Assembly (NCBI RefSeq): GCF_011764565.1 | Contig: NZ_AP022871.1 | Location: forward strand, 7,812,320 to 7,876,319 | Origin: Phytohabitans suffuscus | Lineage (GTDB): Bacteria; Actinomycetota; Actinomycetes; Mycobacteriales; Micromonosporaceae | Reading direction: 5' to 3' | Length of the DNA: 64,000 bases | Shown here: piece by piece, positions 52,527 through 62,560 of the stretch | Numbering within the stretch: position 1 is the first letter of the stretch | Layout: each line of letters opens with the position of its first letter | Position numbers and translations under genes: made by a program | The notes under the pieces: model-generated | The model's input: the letters and a program-made list of their open reading frames with translations, nothing else | Database searches by the model: none | What the model was told of the DNA's origin: nothing

Positions 52527-53386
52527 TCCCGATCGTGACCAACGACGTGCAAGAGGCCCGGACCTCCACCTCGGGCGGACCCCCGGTGCCGACCGGCGCA
52601 CGCTCCGGCCGCGGCCGCCTCCGGCGGGTGCTCAGCCTGCGGTGGGTCAGCGCTAAGGCGTGGTGGGGCCTGGCCGGCGTGATCCTCTTCCTGCTGATCT
52701 GGCAGTGGGCGGGCACGAACACCAACCCGATCTTCTTCTCCACGCCCCTTGAGGTCGGCCGGGCGGTGCCCGAGGTACTGGAGACCGGGCAGCTGCTCTC
52801 GCTCTACCTGGACACCATGCGGTCGTTCGCCATCGGGCTGGTCGGCTCGATGGTCGTCGGCATCAGCCTCGGCATCCTGACCGGCCTGCACGCACCGACC
52901 CGGCACCTGATCGACCCGCTCGCGGTGGCCGCCTACAGCACCCCGTCGCTGGTCATGATCCCGTGCTTCATCCTGTGGTTCGGCATCGGCGACGCCGCGA
53001 AGATCGCGCTGATCTTCTTCTCCGCGGTCTTCCCGGCGCTGGTCAGCACCCAGCTCGGCATGGACCAGATGGGCCCGTTGATGCGGGAGCTGGGCCGCTC
53101 GTTCGGCGCGAACCGGCGGGAGATGCTGACGCGCATCATCCTCCCGTCGATCATCCCGTACTGCATGACCGGTGTCCGGCTGGCGGTGCCGCGGGCGTTC
53201 GTCGCGGTGATCGCGGCCGAGATGCTGATCACCGCGCAGGGGGTGGGCGGGCTGATCCTCCAGTACGGCAACCAGTTCCAGACCACCTTCTACTTCGTAC
53301 CGGTGATCCTGGTCGTCATCACCAGCTACGTCTGCACCGAGGTGACCAAGCAAGCGGAGCGCAGGCTCACGCCGTGGCGACGGTAG
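52523..53386 (+). CDS. ABC importer permease (SsuC/TauC-like)
   Basis: A 287-residue permease with six membrane helices after a 40-residue basic leader. The EAA loop reads LMRELGRSFGANRREMLTRIILPSIIPYCMTGVRLA, matching the SsuC/TauC family, and the C-terminal AVIAAEMLITAQGVGGLI is equally typical. It starts at the GTG overlapping the ATPase stop and completes the importer. Confidence 0.9.
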   Translation: MIPIVTNDVQEARTSTSGGPPVPTGARSGRGRLRRVLSLRWVSAKAWWGLAGVILFLLIWQWAGTNTNPIFFSTPLEVGRAVPEVLETGQLLSLYLDTMRSFAIGLVGSMVVGISLGILTGLHAPTRHLIDPLAVAAYSTPSLVMIPCFILWFGIGDAAKIALIFFSAVFPALVSTQLGMDQMGPLMRELGRSFGANRREMLTRIILPSIIPYCMTGVRLAVPRAFVAVIAAEMLITAQGVGGLILQYGNQFQTTFYFVPVILVVITSYVCTEVTKQAERRLTPWRR

Positions 53387-53724
53387 ACAAGGTCGCCGCC
53401 AGCGTGGAGAACCCGGCCCGGCCGCCGCTGTCCCGCGACCCCGGCCGCGGCGTCGCGATCCCGGCGGTCGGCGGCGCCATGGACCTGGCCATCGGGGCGA
53501 AGCAGGTGTTCGTGATGACGGCGCTGTTCGCCAAGGACGGCAGCCCGAAGCTCGTACCGAGGTGCACCTACCCGCTGACCGGCCGCGCCTGCGTCGACCG
53601 GATGTACACCGACCTGGCGACGTTTCTGATCGGGGACGGCGGCGTGCGGGTGACGCGGACGTTCGGCACCACGGGCGCCGAGCTGGCGGCCAGGCTCGAC
53701 GTCCCGGTCCGCCGGGCGGAGTGA
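53374..53724 (+). pseudogene. 3-oxoacid CoA-transferase subunit B, C-terminal remnant
   Basis: From about 53452 the frame encodes the C-terminal third of a PcaJ/ScoB-type CoA-transferase beta subunit: AVGGAMDLAIGAKQVFVMTALFAKDGSPKLVPRCTYPLTGRACVDRMYTDLATFLIGDGGVRV, ending in ELAARLDVPV. Normal subunits have about 210-220 residues, so the first 120-130, including the catalytic Glu-Gly-Gly motif, are missing, and no alpha subunit is present. The preceding 25 residues match nothing. It overlaps the permease end and lies 10 bases before thioredoxin reductase, as if an insertion or deletion had consumed the rest. Confidence 0.7.
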
Positions 53725-53734
53725 GGAGTCCACA

Positions 53735-54669
53735 ATGGACGATGTCCGTGACCTGGTCGTCATCGGCTCGGGCCCGGCCGGCTACACGGCGGCGCTGTAC
53801 GCGGCCCGCGCGAGCCTGAGACCTCTGGTGATCGAGGGTGCGCAGCCCGGTGGAGCGCTGATGACCACCACCGAGGTGGAGAACTTCCCCGGCTTCCCGA
53901 CGGCGTCATGGGCCCGGAGCTGATGGACGGCATACGTAAGCAGGCCGAGCGGTTCGGCGCGGAGCTGCTCACCGACGACGTCACCCGGGTGGAGCTGACC
54001 GGGCCGCTCAAGACGGCGTGGGTGGGCGGGGCCGTGTACACCGCCCGCGCCGTCGTCCTGGCCACCGGCTCGGCGTGGCGGCCGCTCGGCGTACCGGGCG
54101 AGCGGGAGCTCCTGGGCCACGGGGTGTCGTCGTGCGCCACGTGCGACGGCTTCTTCTTCCGCGGCCAGCACGTCATCGTGGTCGGCGGCGGCGACTCGGC
54201 GATGGAGGAGGCCACGTTCCTGACCCGGTTCGCCGAGACGGTCACCATCGTGCACCGCCGGGACACCTTCCGCGCCAGCAAGGCGATGCAGTCCCGCGCC
54301 GCGAACGACCCGAAGATCCGCGTCGAGTGGCACCACGTGGTCGAGGAGATCATCGGCGCGGACGGCAAGGTCGCCGGCGCCCGCCTACGCGACGTACGGT
54401 CCGGGCAGACCAAGGTGCTGGACGCCGGCGGCGTGTTCGTGGCGATCGGCCACGACCCGCGCAGCGAGCTGTTTCGCGGCCAGGTCGACCTGGACGGCGG
54501 CGGCTACGTCCGCGTGGACCACCCGCACACCCGCACCAACCTGCCCGGCGTCTTCGCCGCCGGTGATCTGGTCGACCACACGTACCGGCAGGCCGTCACC
54601 GCCGCCGGCACCGGCTGCGCCGCCGCCCTCGACGCCGAGCGCTTCATCACCTCTCTCGCCGCCCCCTAG
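53735..54669 (+). pseudogene. trxB: Thioredoxin reductase, frameshifted (probable base-calling gap)
   Basis: A 311-residue TrxB if one base is added in CCC at 53896-53898, restoring GFP-DGVMGPELM. The first frame has the FAD motif VIGSGPAGYTAALYAARASLRPLVIEG and TTEVENFPGFP; the second has the active site SSCATCDGFFF (Cys-Ala-Thr-Cys), NADPH motif VVGGGDSAMEEATFLTRFA, and GVFAAGDLVDHTYRQAVTAAGTGC. It completes, with the thioredoxin at 28.9 kb, an NADPH-to-thiol electron chain within the island. It is last in the rightward operon. Confidence 0.85.
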
Positions 54670-55842
54670 CGGCGTCCACGATCAGCAGCGGCGCACTCCA
54701 GATCTAGACAATCCGAGGTCGAACTCGAACCCTGAATCGTCAAGATCCCAATCGGCGCGTCTGCCCACGGTGGTCCCTGCGGACGGCCGGTTTGTGCCGG
54801 TTCGTCGGGTTCGGCGTCTGGTTTCGGCTGATCGTGGTACGGATCCGCCCCAGGAGGGCGGTTTCATACCACGATCAGCCGCGATCGGCCCCGGCGAGCA
54901 TGGATCCGCCCCGGTGGAGGTCGGGGCTCGGGTGCGGGAGCGGCGTCGCCGCCGAAATCGCCTGGTTTGTGCTCGTCGGCGGGTGATCGTGGACCGCAGC
55001 TGCCCCGCCTGGACTTGCTGGCGAATTCGAGGATCGCCGTGACCTGCGGAACCGTGGCCGGGAGCATCGCAGGGACGATCACCAGCAGCCACTGCGGCAC
55101 CAAAAGGATCTGACCGCGACCGGCGAAACCCCGTCTCGGATAGACCCGGGCACGCGGACACCGCGCGCGATCTACTCAGACCTCCACCCGACGACTCTCC
55201 AGAGCGACGTTTCCGCAGGTCACGGGCTGGAACCGAGCTCGTGGGCCCTGCGGCGGGTGGACGAATCAGGCAGAAAGCGCCGTCTGCACAGGCCACTGTG
55301 GATAGACGCTGACCCCGAAAAGGGTCTCTCGGAACCTGACCGCGAAGGCTCTGAGACTTTGTGGGGTCGACGTCCGGGTCCGTCCACAGTCGCCACGCGT
55401 GCTTGGTTTCTGCTGGTTTGTCGGGCAAGGTCGGGGGAGCCGCGTGGGTGGGTGGCGTCGCTGCCGAAATCGCCTGGTTTGTCGCCATTAGCGAGCGGAT
55501 CGTGGGGGCGGCTCGCGTCCACGATCAGCCGGGACGGAGCTGGACCGGCCCTGCCGCAGGCGGACAGATCGGCAGAAACCAGCAACCCGCAGCCATCAAT
55601 GCGGACGAGTCCGCGGCTGGTCTGAAAGGTCTGCGGGTGGGGAGCGCGGAGGGTGAGGCGGCGGGAGCGGCGGTCTGGACCACGGCGGACATCGCGGTAG
55701 CTCAAGGCGCATTGGGTTTGGATCTTCGCCGGGCTGTGGAGGTGGGACGCGGGGGCGCGTTACCGGGGCGGGGGCGTGGGCATACATGCGGTGTCGGACG
55801 CCGTAGAGCGGGTCCGTGATCTGCCGCGACAGAGGGGGAACA
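54670..55842. repeat. Intergenic palindromic repeat mosaic, copy B
   Basis: No gene is supported across 1.17 kb. CGGCTGATCGTGGTA (54825) and TACCACGATCAGCCG (54867) are perfect 15-base arms with a smaller GC hairpin inside. A 28-base stretch containing CGAAATCGCCTGGTTTGT occurs at 54943 and again at 55455 with one difference. A 61-base module (55644-55704) is 55/61 identical to one in the 15 kb spacer. These shared modules mark a family of dispersed non-coding elements. Confidence 0.65.
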
Positions 55843-56271
55843 ATGACCAGCGCACGCGAGATCATGCACGCCGGTGCTGAGTGCATCGGGGCGGAGCAGT
55901 CGCTTGCCGACGCGGCGCGCAGGATGCGCGACCTGCATGTCGGGGCCATGCCGATCTGCGGGGAGGACGACCGGCTGCAGGGCATCATCACCGACCGGGA
56001 CATCGTCGTGCGGTGTATCGCCGAGGGGCGTGACCCGAAGCTGACGATGGCCAGCGAGCTGGCGCAGGGGCCGCCGATCTGGGTCGAGGCCGAGGCGGAC
56101 GTGCAGCAGGTGCTCGCGGTGATGGAGCAGAACGCCGTGCGGCGCGTGCCGGTCCTGGCCGAGCATCGGCTGGTCGGCATGATCAGCGAAGCGGACCTCG
56201 CCACCCACCTGCGTGACCGGGACGTCGGGCAGTTCACGTCGGCGGTCTACTCGGCGCCGCCGAACAGCTGA
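55843..56271 (+). CDS. CBS-domain protein
   Basis: A 142-residue protein made of two CBS motifs: AREIMHAGAECIGAEQSLADAARRMRDLHVGAMPICGEDDRLQGIITDRDIVVR and QGPPIWVEAEADVQQVLAVMEQNAVRRVPVLAEHRLVGMISEADLATHL. Stand-alone CBS pairs bind adenine nucleotides and often belong to dormancy or hypoxia-type regulons, consistent with the universal-stress protein and ATPases that follow. AGAGGGGG precedes the ATG. Confidence 0.9.
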   Translation: MTSAREIMHAGAECIGAEQSLADAARRMRDLHVGAMPICGEDDRLQGIITDRDIVVRCIAEGRDPKLTMASELAQGPPIWVEAEADVQQVLAVMEQNAVRRVPVLAEHRLVGMISEADLATHLRDRDVGQFTSAVYSAPPNS

Positions 56272-56282
56272 CGCTCCCGGGC

Positions 56283-57164
56283 CTACTCGAGGGCCGGGTT
56301 TCCGGAGGAGCGGTTTCGGACCACCGCGACCGGGCTGTGCGCGTGGTGCAGGAGCTGCTGGCTGACCGAGCCGAGCAGCATCCCGCTCAGGCCACCGCGT
56401 CCCCGGGAGCCGACCACGACGAGCTGCGCGCCGCGGCTGGCCTCGATCAGTGAGGCGGCGGCGGGACCGGTGGTCACGCGGACGGCGGCCTGGACCTTCG
56501 GGTACCGGCTCCGCCAGTCGGCGACGACGTCGCTGAGGCGCGCCTGCTCGGTCCGGGTCCACTGCTGCGGGTCGACGTCCGGGGGCATCGAGCGCGGGGC
56601 CGGCGGCGACCCGGCGTGGATCAGATGTAGGCGCGCGCCGCGTGCGGACGCCTGCGCGAACCCGAACTCGACCGCCAGGCGGGCGCAGTCGGAGTCGTCG
56701 AATCCGACCACGACCGGGCCGTCGGCGGTCGGCTCCGCGCGGACCACCACGACCGGGCAGTGCGCGTGGGTGCAGACCGCCAGGCTGGTCGAACCGAGCA
56801 GCAGCCCGGCGAAGCCGCCCTGGCCGCGGCTGCCGACGACCACGATGGCGGCCCGGCGGGACTGGCTCACCAGGCCCGCGGTGGCGGGGCCGTCGATGAC
56901 CGAGCCGGAGACCCGTACGTCCGGACGGGTGCGGCGGGCCTTGGCGGTCGCCTCGGCGACCGCGGCCTCGGCCTCGTCCCGGCCGGTGTCGTCGGGCCAG
57001 ACGGTCGGCGCGAGGCCGATGGGTGCGGGGACCGGCCGCAGCTCGAACCCGCACACCACGCTGACGGGTTTGCCGGTGCGGGCGCTGTCGTCCAGCGCCC
57101 AGCGCAGTGCGGCGTCGGCGTCGCCGGAGCCGTCGTAGCCGACCACGATGGGCAGTGTCGGCAT
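56283..57164 (-). CDS. Universal stress protein, two USP domains
   Basis: A 293-residue protein with tandem USP domains. Each begins with a VVVGxDxS strand (IVVGYDGSGDADAALRWAL; VVVGFDDSDCARLAVEFGF) and ends with the ATP-binding G-x2-G-x9-G-S/T motif (VVGSRGQGGFAGLLLGSTS; VVGSRGRGGLSGMLLGSVS). Both sites look competent for ATP. It converges with the CBS protein and diverges from the Mg ATPase. Confidence 0.92.
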   Translation of the reverse strand: MPTLPIVVGYDGSGDADAALRWALDDSARTGKPVSVVCGFELRPVPAPIGLAPTVWPDDTGRDEAEAAVAEATAKARRTRPDVRVSGSVIDGPATAGLVSQSRRAAIVVVGSRGQGGFAGLLLGSTSLAVCTHAHCPVVVVRAEPTADGPVVVGFDDSDCARLAVEFGFAQASARGARLHLIHAGSPPAPRSMPPDVDPQQWTRTEQARLSDVVADWRSRYPKVQAAVRVTTGPAAASLIEASRGAQLVVVGSRGRGGLSGMLLGSVSQQLLHHAHSPVAVVRNRSSGNPALE

Positions 57165-57364
57165 GATCCTCCTCCACGAGTACGCCAGAGTCCGGCGACC
57201 CTTCACGGCTCGACCAACGTAGCCAGGTCGCCGGGCCGGCGAGGGCCTGAACGCCGGATGCGCCAGCCGGCCCACGTCCCCAGGGTGAGCGGGGGATTAG
57301 CGGGTCGTGCGAGGTTTGTGGCTTCCGGCCACGGGTAGCCGCCGCGTGCGAGCGAGAAACGGGG

Positions 57365-59910
57365 GTGGTGAGGCGCATAGCGGCGAGAAGACGGGCGGCG
57401 GGTGGCGCGTGGCCGTTCTGGGCCGAAGACCTGACACAGGTACTGCGCCGCGTGGCGACGGACGGAAACGGGCTCTCCACCGGCGAGGCGGCGAAGCGGC
57501 TGGCGGCGGACGGCCCGAACCAGATCCTGGAGCGCCAGCGCCGTCGCGGGCTACGGCTGCTGACCGCCCAGTTCACCAGTCCGATCATCCTGATCCTGGT
57601 CGCCGCCACCGTGGTGTCGATGGCGTTGGGCGACGTCCAGGACGGCGGGATCATCCTGGCCATCGTCCTGGCCAGCGGCGCCCTGGGCTTCTGGCAGGAG
57701 CGCAACGCCGGGCGGGCGGTGGACGCGCTGATGGCGCGGGTGCAGGTGCGGACGACGGTACGCCGCGACGGTCACGACGCCGTGGTCCGCAGCGAGGAGG
57801 TGGTGGCCGGCGACCTCGTCGTGCTGCGGGCCGGCGACGTCATCCCGCCGACTGCCGCGTCGTGGAGGCCCACCAGCTGCAGGTCGACCAGTCCGCGCTG
57901 ACCGGTGAGCCGTTTCCGGTGGAGAAACGTCCGGAGCGGTCGCCGGCCGACGCGCCGCTGCCGGACCGGGTCGGCGCGCTCTTCACCGGCAGCCACGTCG
58001 TCAGCGGGCGGGGCTGCGCGGTCGTGGCGCTGACCGGGCACCAGACCACGTTCGCGGCGGTCTCCGCCCACCTGACCCAGACCCGGGCTGGCAGCGCGTT
58101 CAAACGGGGGCTGACCCGCTACGGGCTCCTGCTCGTGCGGGTGATGAGCGTGCTGCTCACCGGGATCTTCGCGGCCAACCTGCTGCTGGGCCGGCCGATC
58201 GTGGACTCGCTGCTGTTCTCCCTGGCGCTGGCGGTGGGGCTGACCCCGCAGCTGTTGCCGGCCATCGTGTCGATCAGCCTCTCGCTGGGCGCGCGGCGGA
58301 TGGCCCGGCAGCGGGTCATCGTGAAGAAGCTCGACGTGATCGAGGACCTCGGGGCGATGACCGTGCTGCTGACCGACAAGACCGGCACCCTCACCACCGG
58401 CGCGGTCGAGCTGCACACCGCCGTCGACCACGCGGGGCGCCCCGACGAGGAGGTGCGGCGGCTGGCCCGGCTCAACGCCGGGCTGCAACGCGGCTTCGAG
58501 AACCCTCTCGACGCGGCCATCCTGGGCGGCGAGCCCCGGCCGGACGAGCGCCTCCGGATCGCCGAGGTGCCGTACGACTTCGTCCGCAAGCGCCTGTCCG
58601 TCCTCGTGGACGACGGCGGCACCCGCACGCTGGTGACCAAGGGCGCGGTCAGCTCCGTGCTGGCCGCCTGCACCACGGCGTCGACCGACCGGGGCGAGTG
58701 CGCGCTCGACGAGGCACGCGACCGGGTACAGCGCACGTTCGGCGACCTGTCCGCCGCCGGGTACCGGGTGCTCGCCGTCGCCCGGAAGCCGCTGCCCGGC
58801 GCGACGGCCGGCACGGAGGACGAGGCCGGCATGACCTTCGTCGGGCTGCTCGCCTTCCGGGACCCGGTCAAGCCCGACGCCCGCCAGGCCACACAGACCC
58901 TCGCCCGGTACGGCGTCTCGGTCCGCATGATCACCGGGGACAACCGGCTCGCCGCCGGCCGGGTCGCGGACGAGGTCGGGCTGGGCGGCCCGATGCTGCT
59001 CGGCTCCGAGATCGACAAGCTGGGCGACGACGAGCTCGCCGCGCGGGCCGCCGACATCGCCGTCTTCGCCGAGGTGGAGCCGCTGCACAAGGAACGCGTC
59101 ATCAAGGCGCTGCGGCGGGGCGCCGCCATCGGCTTTCTCGGCGACGGCATCAACGACAGCCCCGCGCTGCACGCCGCCGACGTGGGGATGTCGGTGGACA
59201 CCGCGGTCGACGTGGCCCGGCAGAGCGCGGCGATCGTCCTGCTCGACAAGAGCCTCGCGGTCGTGGCCGAGGGCGTGCGGCTCGGGCGGCAGACGTTCGC
59301 CAACACGCTCAAGTACGTACGGGTCAACACCAGTGCCGCCTTCGGCAGCGTGGTGAGCATGAGCGTCGCCTCGCTGCTGCTGCCGTTCCTGCCGCTGCTG
59401 CCCCGGCAGATCCTGCTGCTCAACTTCCTGTCCGACATCCCGTACACCACGATCTCCAGGGACAACGTCGACAGCGAGCAGATCGACCGGCCGCGGCGCT
59501 GGAGCGTGCGCGGGATCCGCGACTTCATGCTCGTCTACGGCACGCTCACCCTCGCCTTCGACCTGCTCACCCTGGCCGTGCTCAGGTTCGTCTTCCGGGC
59601 CGACGCGGCCGTGTTCCGCGCCGGTTGGTTCATCGAGTTCACCGTCACCGAGATCGCCGTGCTCTTCGTGCTGCGCACCAACCGGCCCTTCTACCGCAGC
59701 CGCCCCGCCAAGGTGCTGCTCGCCACGAGCACCTGCCTCGCGGTGGTCACGATCGCCGTCCCGTACACGCCGCTCGGGCGGCCCCTCGGCCTGGGCGCGC
59801 CGTCCGTGCCGATACTCGCCTCGCTCGTCGTCCTGACCGGCCTCTACGTCGTCGCCACCGAGCTGGTCAAGCGCCGCTACCCACCAGACCGCGACGCGGC
59901 GGACCGGTAG
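57365..59910 (+). pseudogene. mgtA: Mg-translocating P-type ATPase (MgtA/MgtB type), frameshifted (probable base-calling gap)
   Basis: An 848-residue P3B ATPase if one base is restored at 57844-57850, joining RAGDVIPA to DCRVVEAHQLQVDQSALTGEPFPVEK. Other motifs are intact: LTPQLLPAIVSISLSLGARRMARQRVIVKKLDVIEDLGAMTVLLTDKTGTLT with the phosphorylated Asp, MITGDNRLAA, GDGINDSPALHAADVGMSVDTAVDVARQSAA, and membrane segments with LLNFLSDIPYTTISRDNVD. LTPQLLP in place of a heavy-metal CPC supports Mg. GTG start. The last residues and stop codon come from a 31-base tandem repeat. Confidence 0.87.
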
Positions 59911-60035
59911 CCCGCCCGGCCGCCACGCGGCGTACAGGTAGCGCTCCCGCCCGTGACGCGGTGGACTGGTAGCGCTCCCGGCCGCGACGCGGTGGACCTG
60001 CCCGGCCGCGACGCGGTGGACTGGTGGTGCGCCGG
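59890..60035 (+). repeat. Five tandem ~31-bp repeats at the MgtA stop
   Basis: Units starting CGCGACGCGG or close variants begin at 59890, 59921, 59952, 59983 and 60007; the fourth is shortened to 24 bases. The first unit encodes the last MgtA residues (DAADR) and the TAG stop; the rest fill the gap to the convergent ATPase gene. Confidence 0.75.
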
Positions 60036-62351
60036 TCAGGAGCGGGCGGGGCGGGACGCGGGCTCCGGCACGAGGCTGAAGGCGGCCTCCTCCTCCTGGG
60101 CGTTGTGCAGGCTCAGGATGGCGTACAGGCCGTAGAGCAGGCGGCGCAGGTCGCCGACGTTCTCCGGGCCGGCGTCGTCGAGAATCCGGCGCAGCCGGTG
60201 GACGTAGTGCTCGATCTCCGCGTGGGTGCGGCTGATCGCGCCGGTGGGGTCGGCGCCGCCGAGCGTCCTGGCCAGGATCGGCACCAGCTCGGCCTCCTCG
60301 GCCCGTTCGTGCGGCAGCAGGTCGGACTCCAGCCGGTCCAGCAGCGACCGGACCAGCCTCAGGTCCTGGTGGGCCGAGCTGAGCTCGTCGGCGACGGCGC
60401 GGATGCGTTCGACGAGCGGCCGCACCGACTGGTGCTGGCTGTAGAGGCGCTGGGCGGTGGCGACGTCGGCCGGCGCCATGCTGGCCGTGTACGCGCGCAC
60501 GGGCAGCAGCGCGGTCAGCGCGATGCCGATGGCGGCGAGGTCGATCAGCTCCTGGAGCGTGGCGCCCAGGGCGGGCGCGAGCAGCCCGAAGGCGGCGGCG
60601 ACCATCGCGACGAGCGCGAGGCCCATGCCGGCGAAGACCGCCCGCCAGGCGATGCGGCGGGCGCGGCGGGCGATGAAGATCGCATCGGCCAGGGCGTCGA
60701 GCCGGTCCACGGTCAGCACGACGTCGGCGGCCTCGGCGGAGGCGGTGGCGCCGCGGGCGGCGAGCGCGACTCCCGCTCCGGCGGCGGCCAGGGCGGGCGC
60801 GTCGTTGATCCCGTCACCGACCATGATCGTGGCGGCGTTGGCCTGTTCGCGCTTGACGATCGTGAGCTTCTCGCCCGGGTCCCGGTCGGCCTCCACGACG
60901 TCGACGCCGACGATCCGCCCCACCGTCTCGGCGATCTCGGCGCGGTCGCCGGTGACGAGCACGATCCGCTGGACGCCGGCCGCGCGCAGGGCCCTGACCA
61001 TCCGCGGCGCGTCCGGGCGCACCGGGTCCTCGAACAGCAGCGCGCCGGCGGGCGTGCCGTCGACGGAGACGTACACCGCGAGCGAGCTGTCCAGGTCGGC
61101 CCGGCGCCGGACCCGCTCGACCCAGTCCGGCGCCGGCTCGGGCACCAGCCAGGACGCCTTCCCCAGCTGGACCTCGCGGCCGTCCACGACACCGCGCAGC
61201 CCGGACCCGTGCTCCTCCTCGACCCGCTCCGGCGCACTCAGGCTCAGCCCGCGCCGGCGTGCGGCGGAGACGATCGCCGCGGCCAGCACGTGCGCGGAAG
61301 CCTGGTCCAGCGAACCCGCCAGGCGCAGGACCTCGTCGGCGTCCAGCGGGCCGGCGCTGACGACGTCGGTCAGCTCGGGCCGGCCGCGGGTCAGCGTGCC
61401 GGTCTTGTCGAACAGCAGCACGCGCCCGGCGGCCAGGCGCTCCAGCGACGCGCCGCCCTTGACCACGACACCGACGCGCGCCGTCCTCGACAGCCCCGAC
61501 ATGATCGCGATGGGGGCGGCGAGCAGCAGCGGGCACGGGGTCGCCACCACGAGGACGGCCACCGCGCGTATCGCGTCGCCGGTGGCCAGCCAGGCGCCAC
61601 CGGCCAGCACGAGGGTGAGGGGGACGAACGCCACCGCGGCCCGGTCGGCGATCCGCACGAACGGGGCGCTGTCCGCCTGGGCCTGCTGGACGAGGCGGAC
61701 CACCCCGGCGTACGTGGACTCGCGGGCGGGGACGGTGGCGACCAGGTCGAGCGGGTGGCCGGCGTTGAGCACGCCGCTGCGGACGTCGTCGCCGGCCCGG
61801 CGCTCGACCGGCAGCCCCTCACCGGACAGCGCCGACTCGTCCAGCGTCGCCGTGTCCTGTAGCCGGCCGTCCACCGGGACGATCTCCCCGGAGCCGACCA
61901 GCAGCCGGTCGCCCGGGACGACCTCGTCCACCGGCACCTCGCGCAGGCCGTCCGGGCCGTACCGGCGGGCCGTCCTGGGCGCCCGGGCGGCGAGCTGGCT
62001 CAGCTCCCGGCGGGCCCGCGCGGCCGCCCGCGCGTCCAGCAGCGAGCCGCTGGCCAGCATCACGGCGACCACCGCTCCGGCGAACACCTCGCCGACCGCC
62101 AGCGCGCCGGCCAGCGCCAGCCAGGCGATCACGTCCACGCTCGGCTGGCGGCGGCGGACCGCGTTCACCAGTGTCGCCGTGGAGGCGGCGAGGCCGAGCA
62201 GCGTCGCCGCGACCCACGGCCACGCCGCCGGGCCGCGCGCGCCGGCCAGCCACAGCCCGCCGCCGGCGGCCAGCAGCAGCGTGGTCGCCGTGAACAGGAC
62301 CGTCTCACGCCGCCGCCACACCGTCCGAACCAGGTCCATCTGATCGTTCAC
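60036..62351 (-). CDS. P1B-type metal ATPase with C-terminal hemerythrin-like domain
   Basis: A 771-residue ATPase: actuator LDESALSGEGLPVERRAGDDV, membrane metal motif VVATPCPLLLAAPIAIMSG (TPC instead of CPC), LLFDKTGTLTRG with catalytic Asp, HP-type locus SAHVLAAAI, and MVGDGINDAPALAAAGAGVALAARGA. The N-terminus lacks an HMA domain. Residues about 625-760 form a four-helix hemerythrin-like domain with HQ near its start, LLPHERAEEAELVPIL, RTHAEIEHYVHRL and LHNAQEEEAAF supplying His/Glu ligands. TPC plus hemerythrin is the P1B-5 subgroup, linked to nickel or iron efflux and oxygen sensing. Confidence 0.9.
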   Translation of the reverse strand: MNDQMDLVRTVWRRRETVLFTATTLLLAAGGGLWLAGARGPAAWPWVAATLLGLAASTATLVNAVRRRQPSVDVIAWLALAGALAVGEVFAGAVVAVMLASGSLLDARAAARARRELSQLAARAPRTARRYGPDGLREVPVDEVVPGDRLLVGSGEIVPVDGRLQDTATLDESALSGEGLPVERRAGDDVRSGVLNAGHPLDLVATVPARESTYAGVVRLVQQAQADSAPFVRIADRAAVAFVPLTLVLAGGAWLATGDAIRAVAVLVVATPCPLLLAAPIAIMSGLSRTARVGVVVKGGASLERLAAGRVLLFDKTGTLTRGRPELTDVVSAGPLDADEVLRLAGSLDQASAHVLAAAIVSAARRRGLSLSAPERVEEEHGSGLRGVVDGREVQLGKASWLVPEPAPDWVERVRRRADLDSSLAVYVSVDGTPAGALLFEDPVRPDAPRMVRALRAAGVQRIVLVTGDRAEIAETVGRIVGVDVVEADRDPGEKLTIVKREQANAATIMVGDGINDAPALAAAGAGVALAARGATASAEAADVVLTVDRLDALADAIFIARRARRIAWRAVFAGMGLALVAMVAAAFGLLAPALGATLQELIDLAAIGIALTALLPVRAYTASMAPADVATAQRLYSQHQSVRPLVERIRAVADELSSAHQDLRLVRSLLDRLESDLLPHERAEEAELVPILARTLGGADPTGAISRTHAEIEHYVHRLRRILDDAGPENVGDLRRLLYGLYAILSLHNAQEEEAAFSLVPEPASRPARS

Positions 62352-62362
62352 CCCCCTTCATG

Positions 62363-62560
62363 CTCGCCACGTCCGGGCCCGGCCGCGCAGGGCCGGGTGC
62401 CGGCCCGCGGCGGGACCAACGACCCGCGCCGTCTCGCCACGTCCGCGCCCGACCGCGCGGGGCCGGCCCGCGGCGGGGACCGAAGACCCGCGCTGTCTCG
62501 CCACGTCCGGGGCCGGACCGCGCGGGGCCGGCCGGCGGCGGGACCGAAGACCCGCGCCGT
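62363..62560 (-). repeat. Three tandem 64-70 bp GC-rich repeats
   Basis: Three copies starting CTCGCCACGTCCG at 62363, 62433 and 62497 share CGCGCGGGGCCGG, GCGGCGGG and AAGACCCGCGC blocks. They fill the whole gap between the acyltransferase stop and the metal-ATPase start. No reading frame is conserved with confidence. Confidence 0.75.

Noticed and set aside
54670..55842. CRISPR array or tRNA in the 55 kb spacer
   Set aside because: Repeats are irregular in spacing and length with nested palindromes and no spacers; no cloverleaf or conserved TPsiC arm was found.
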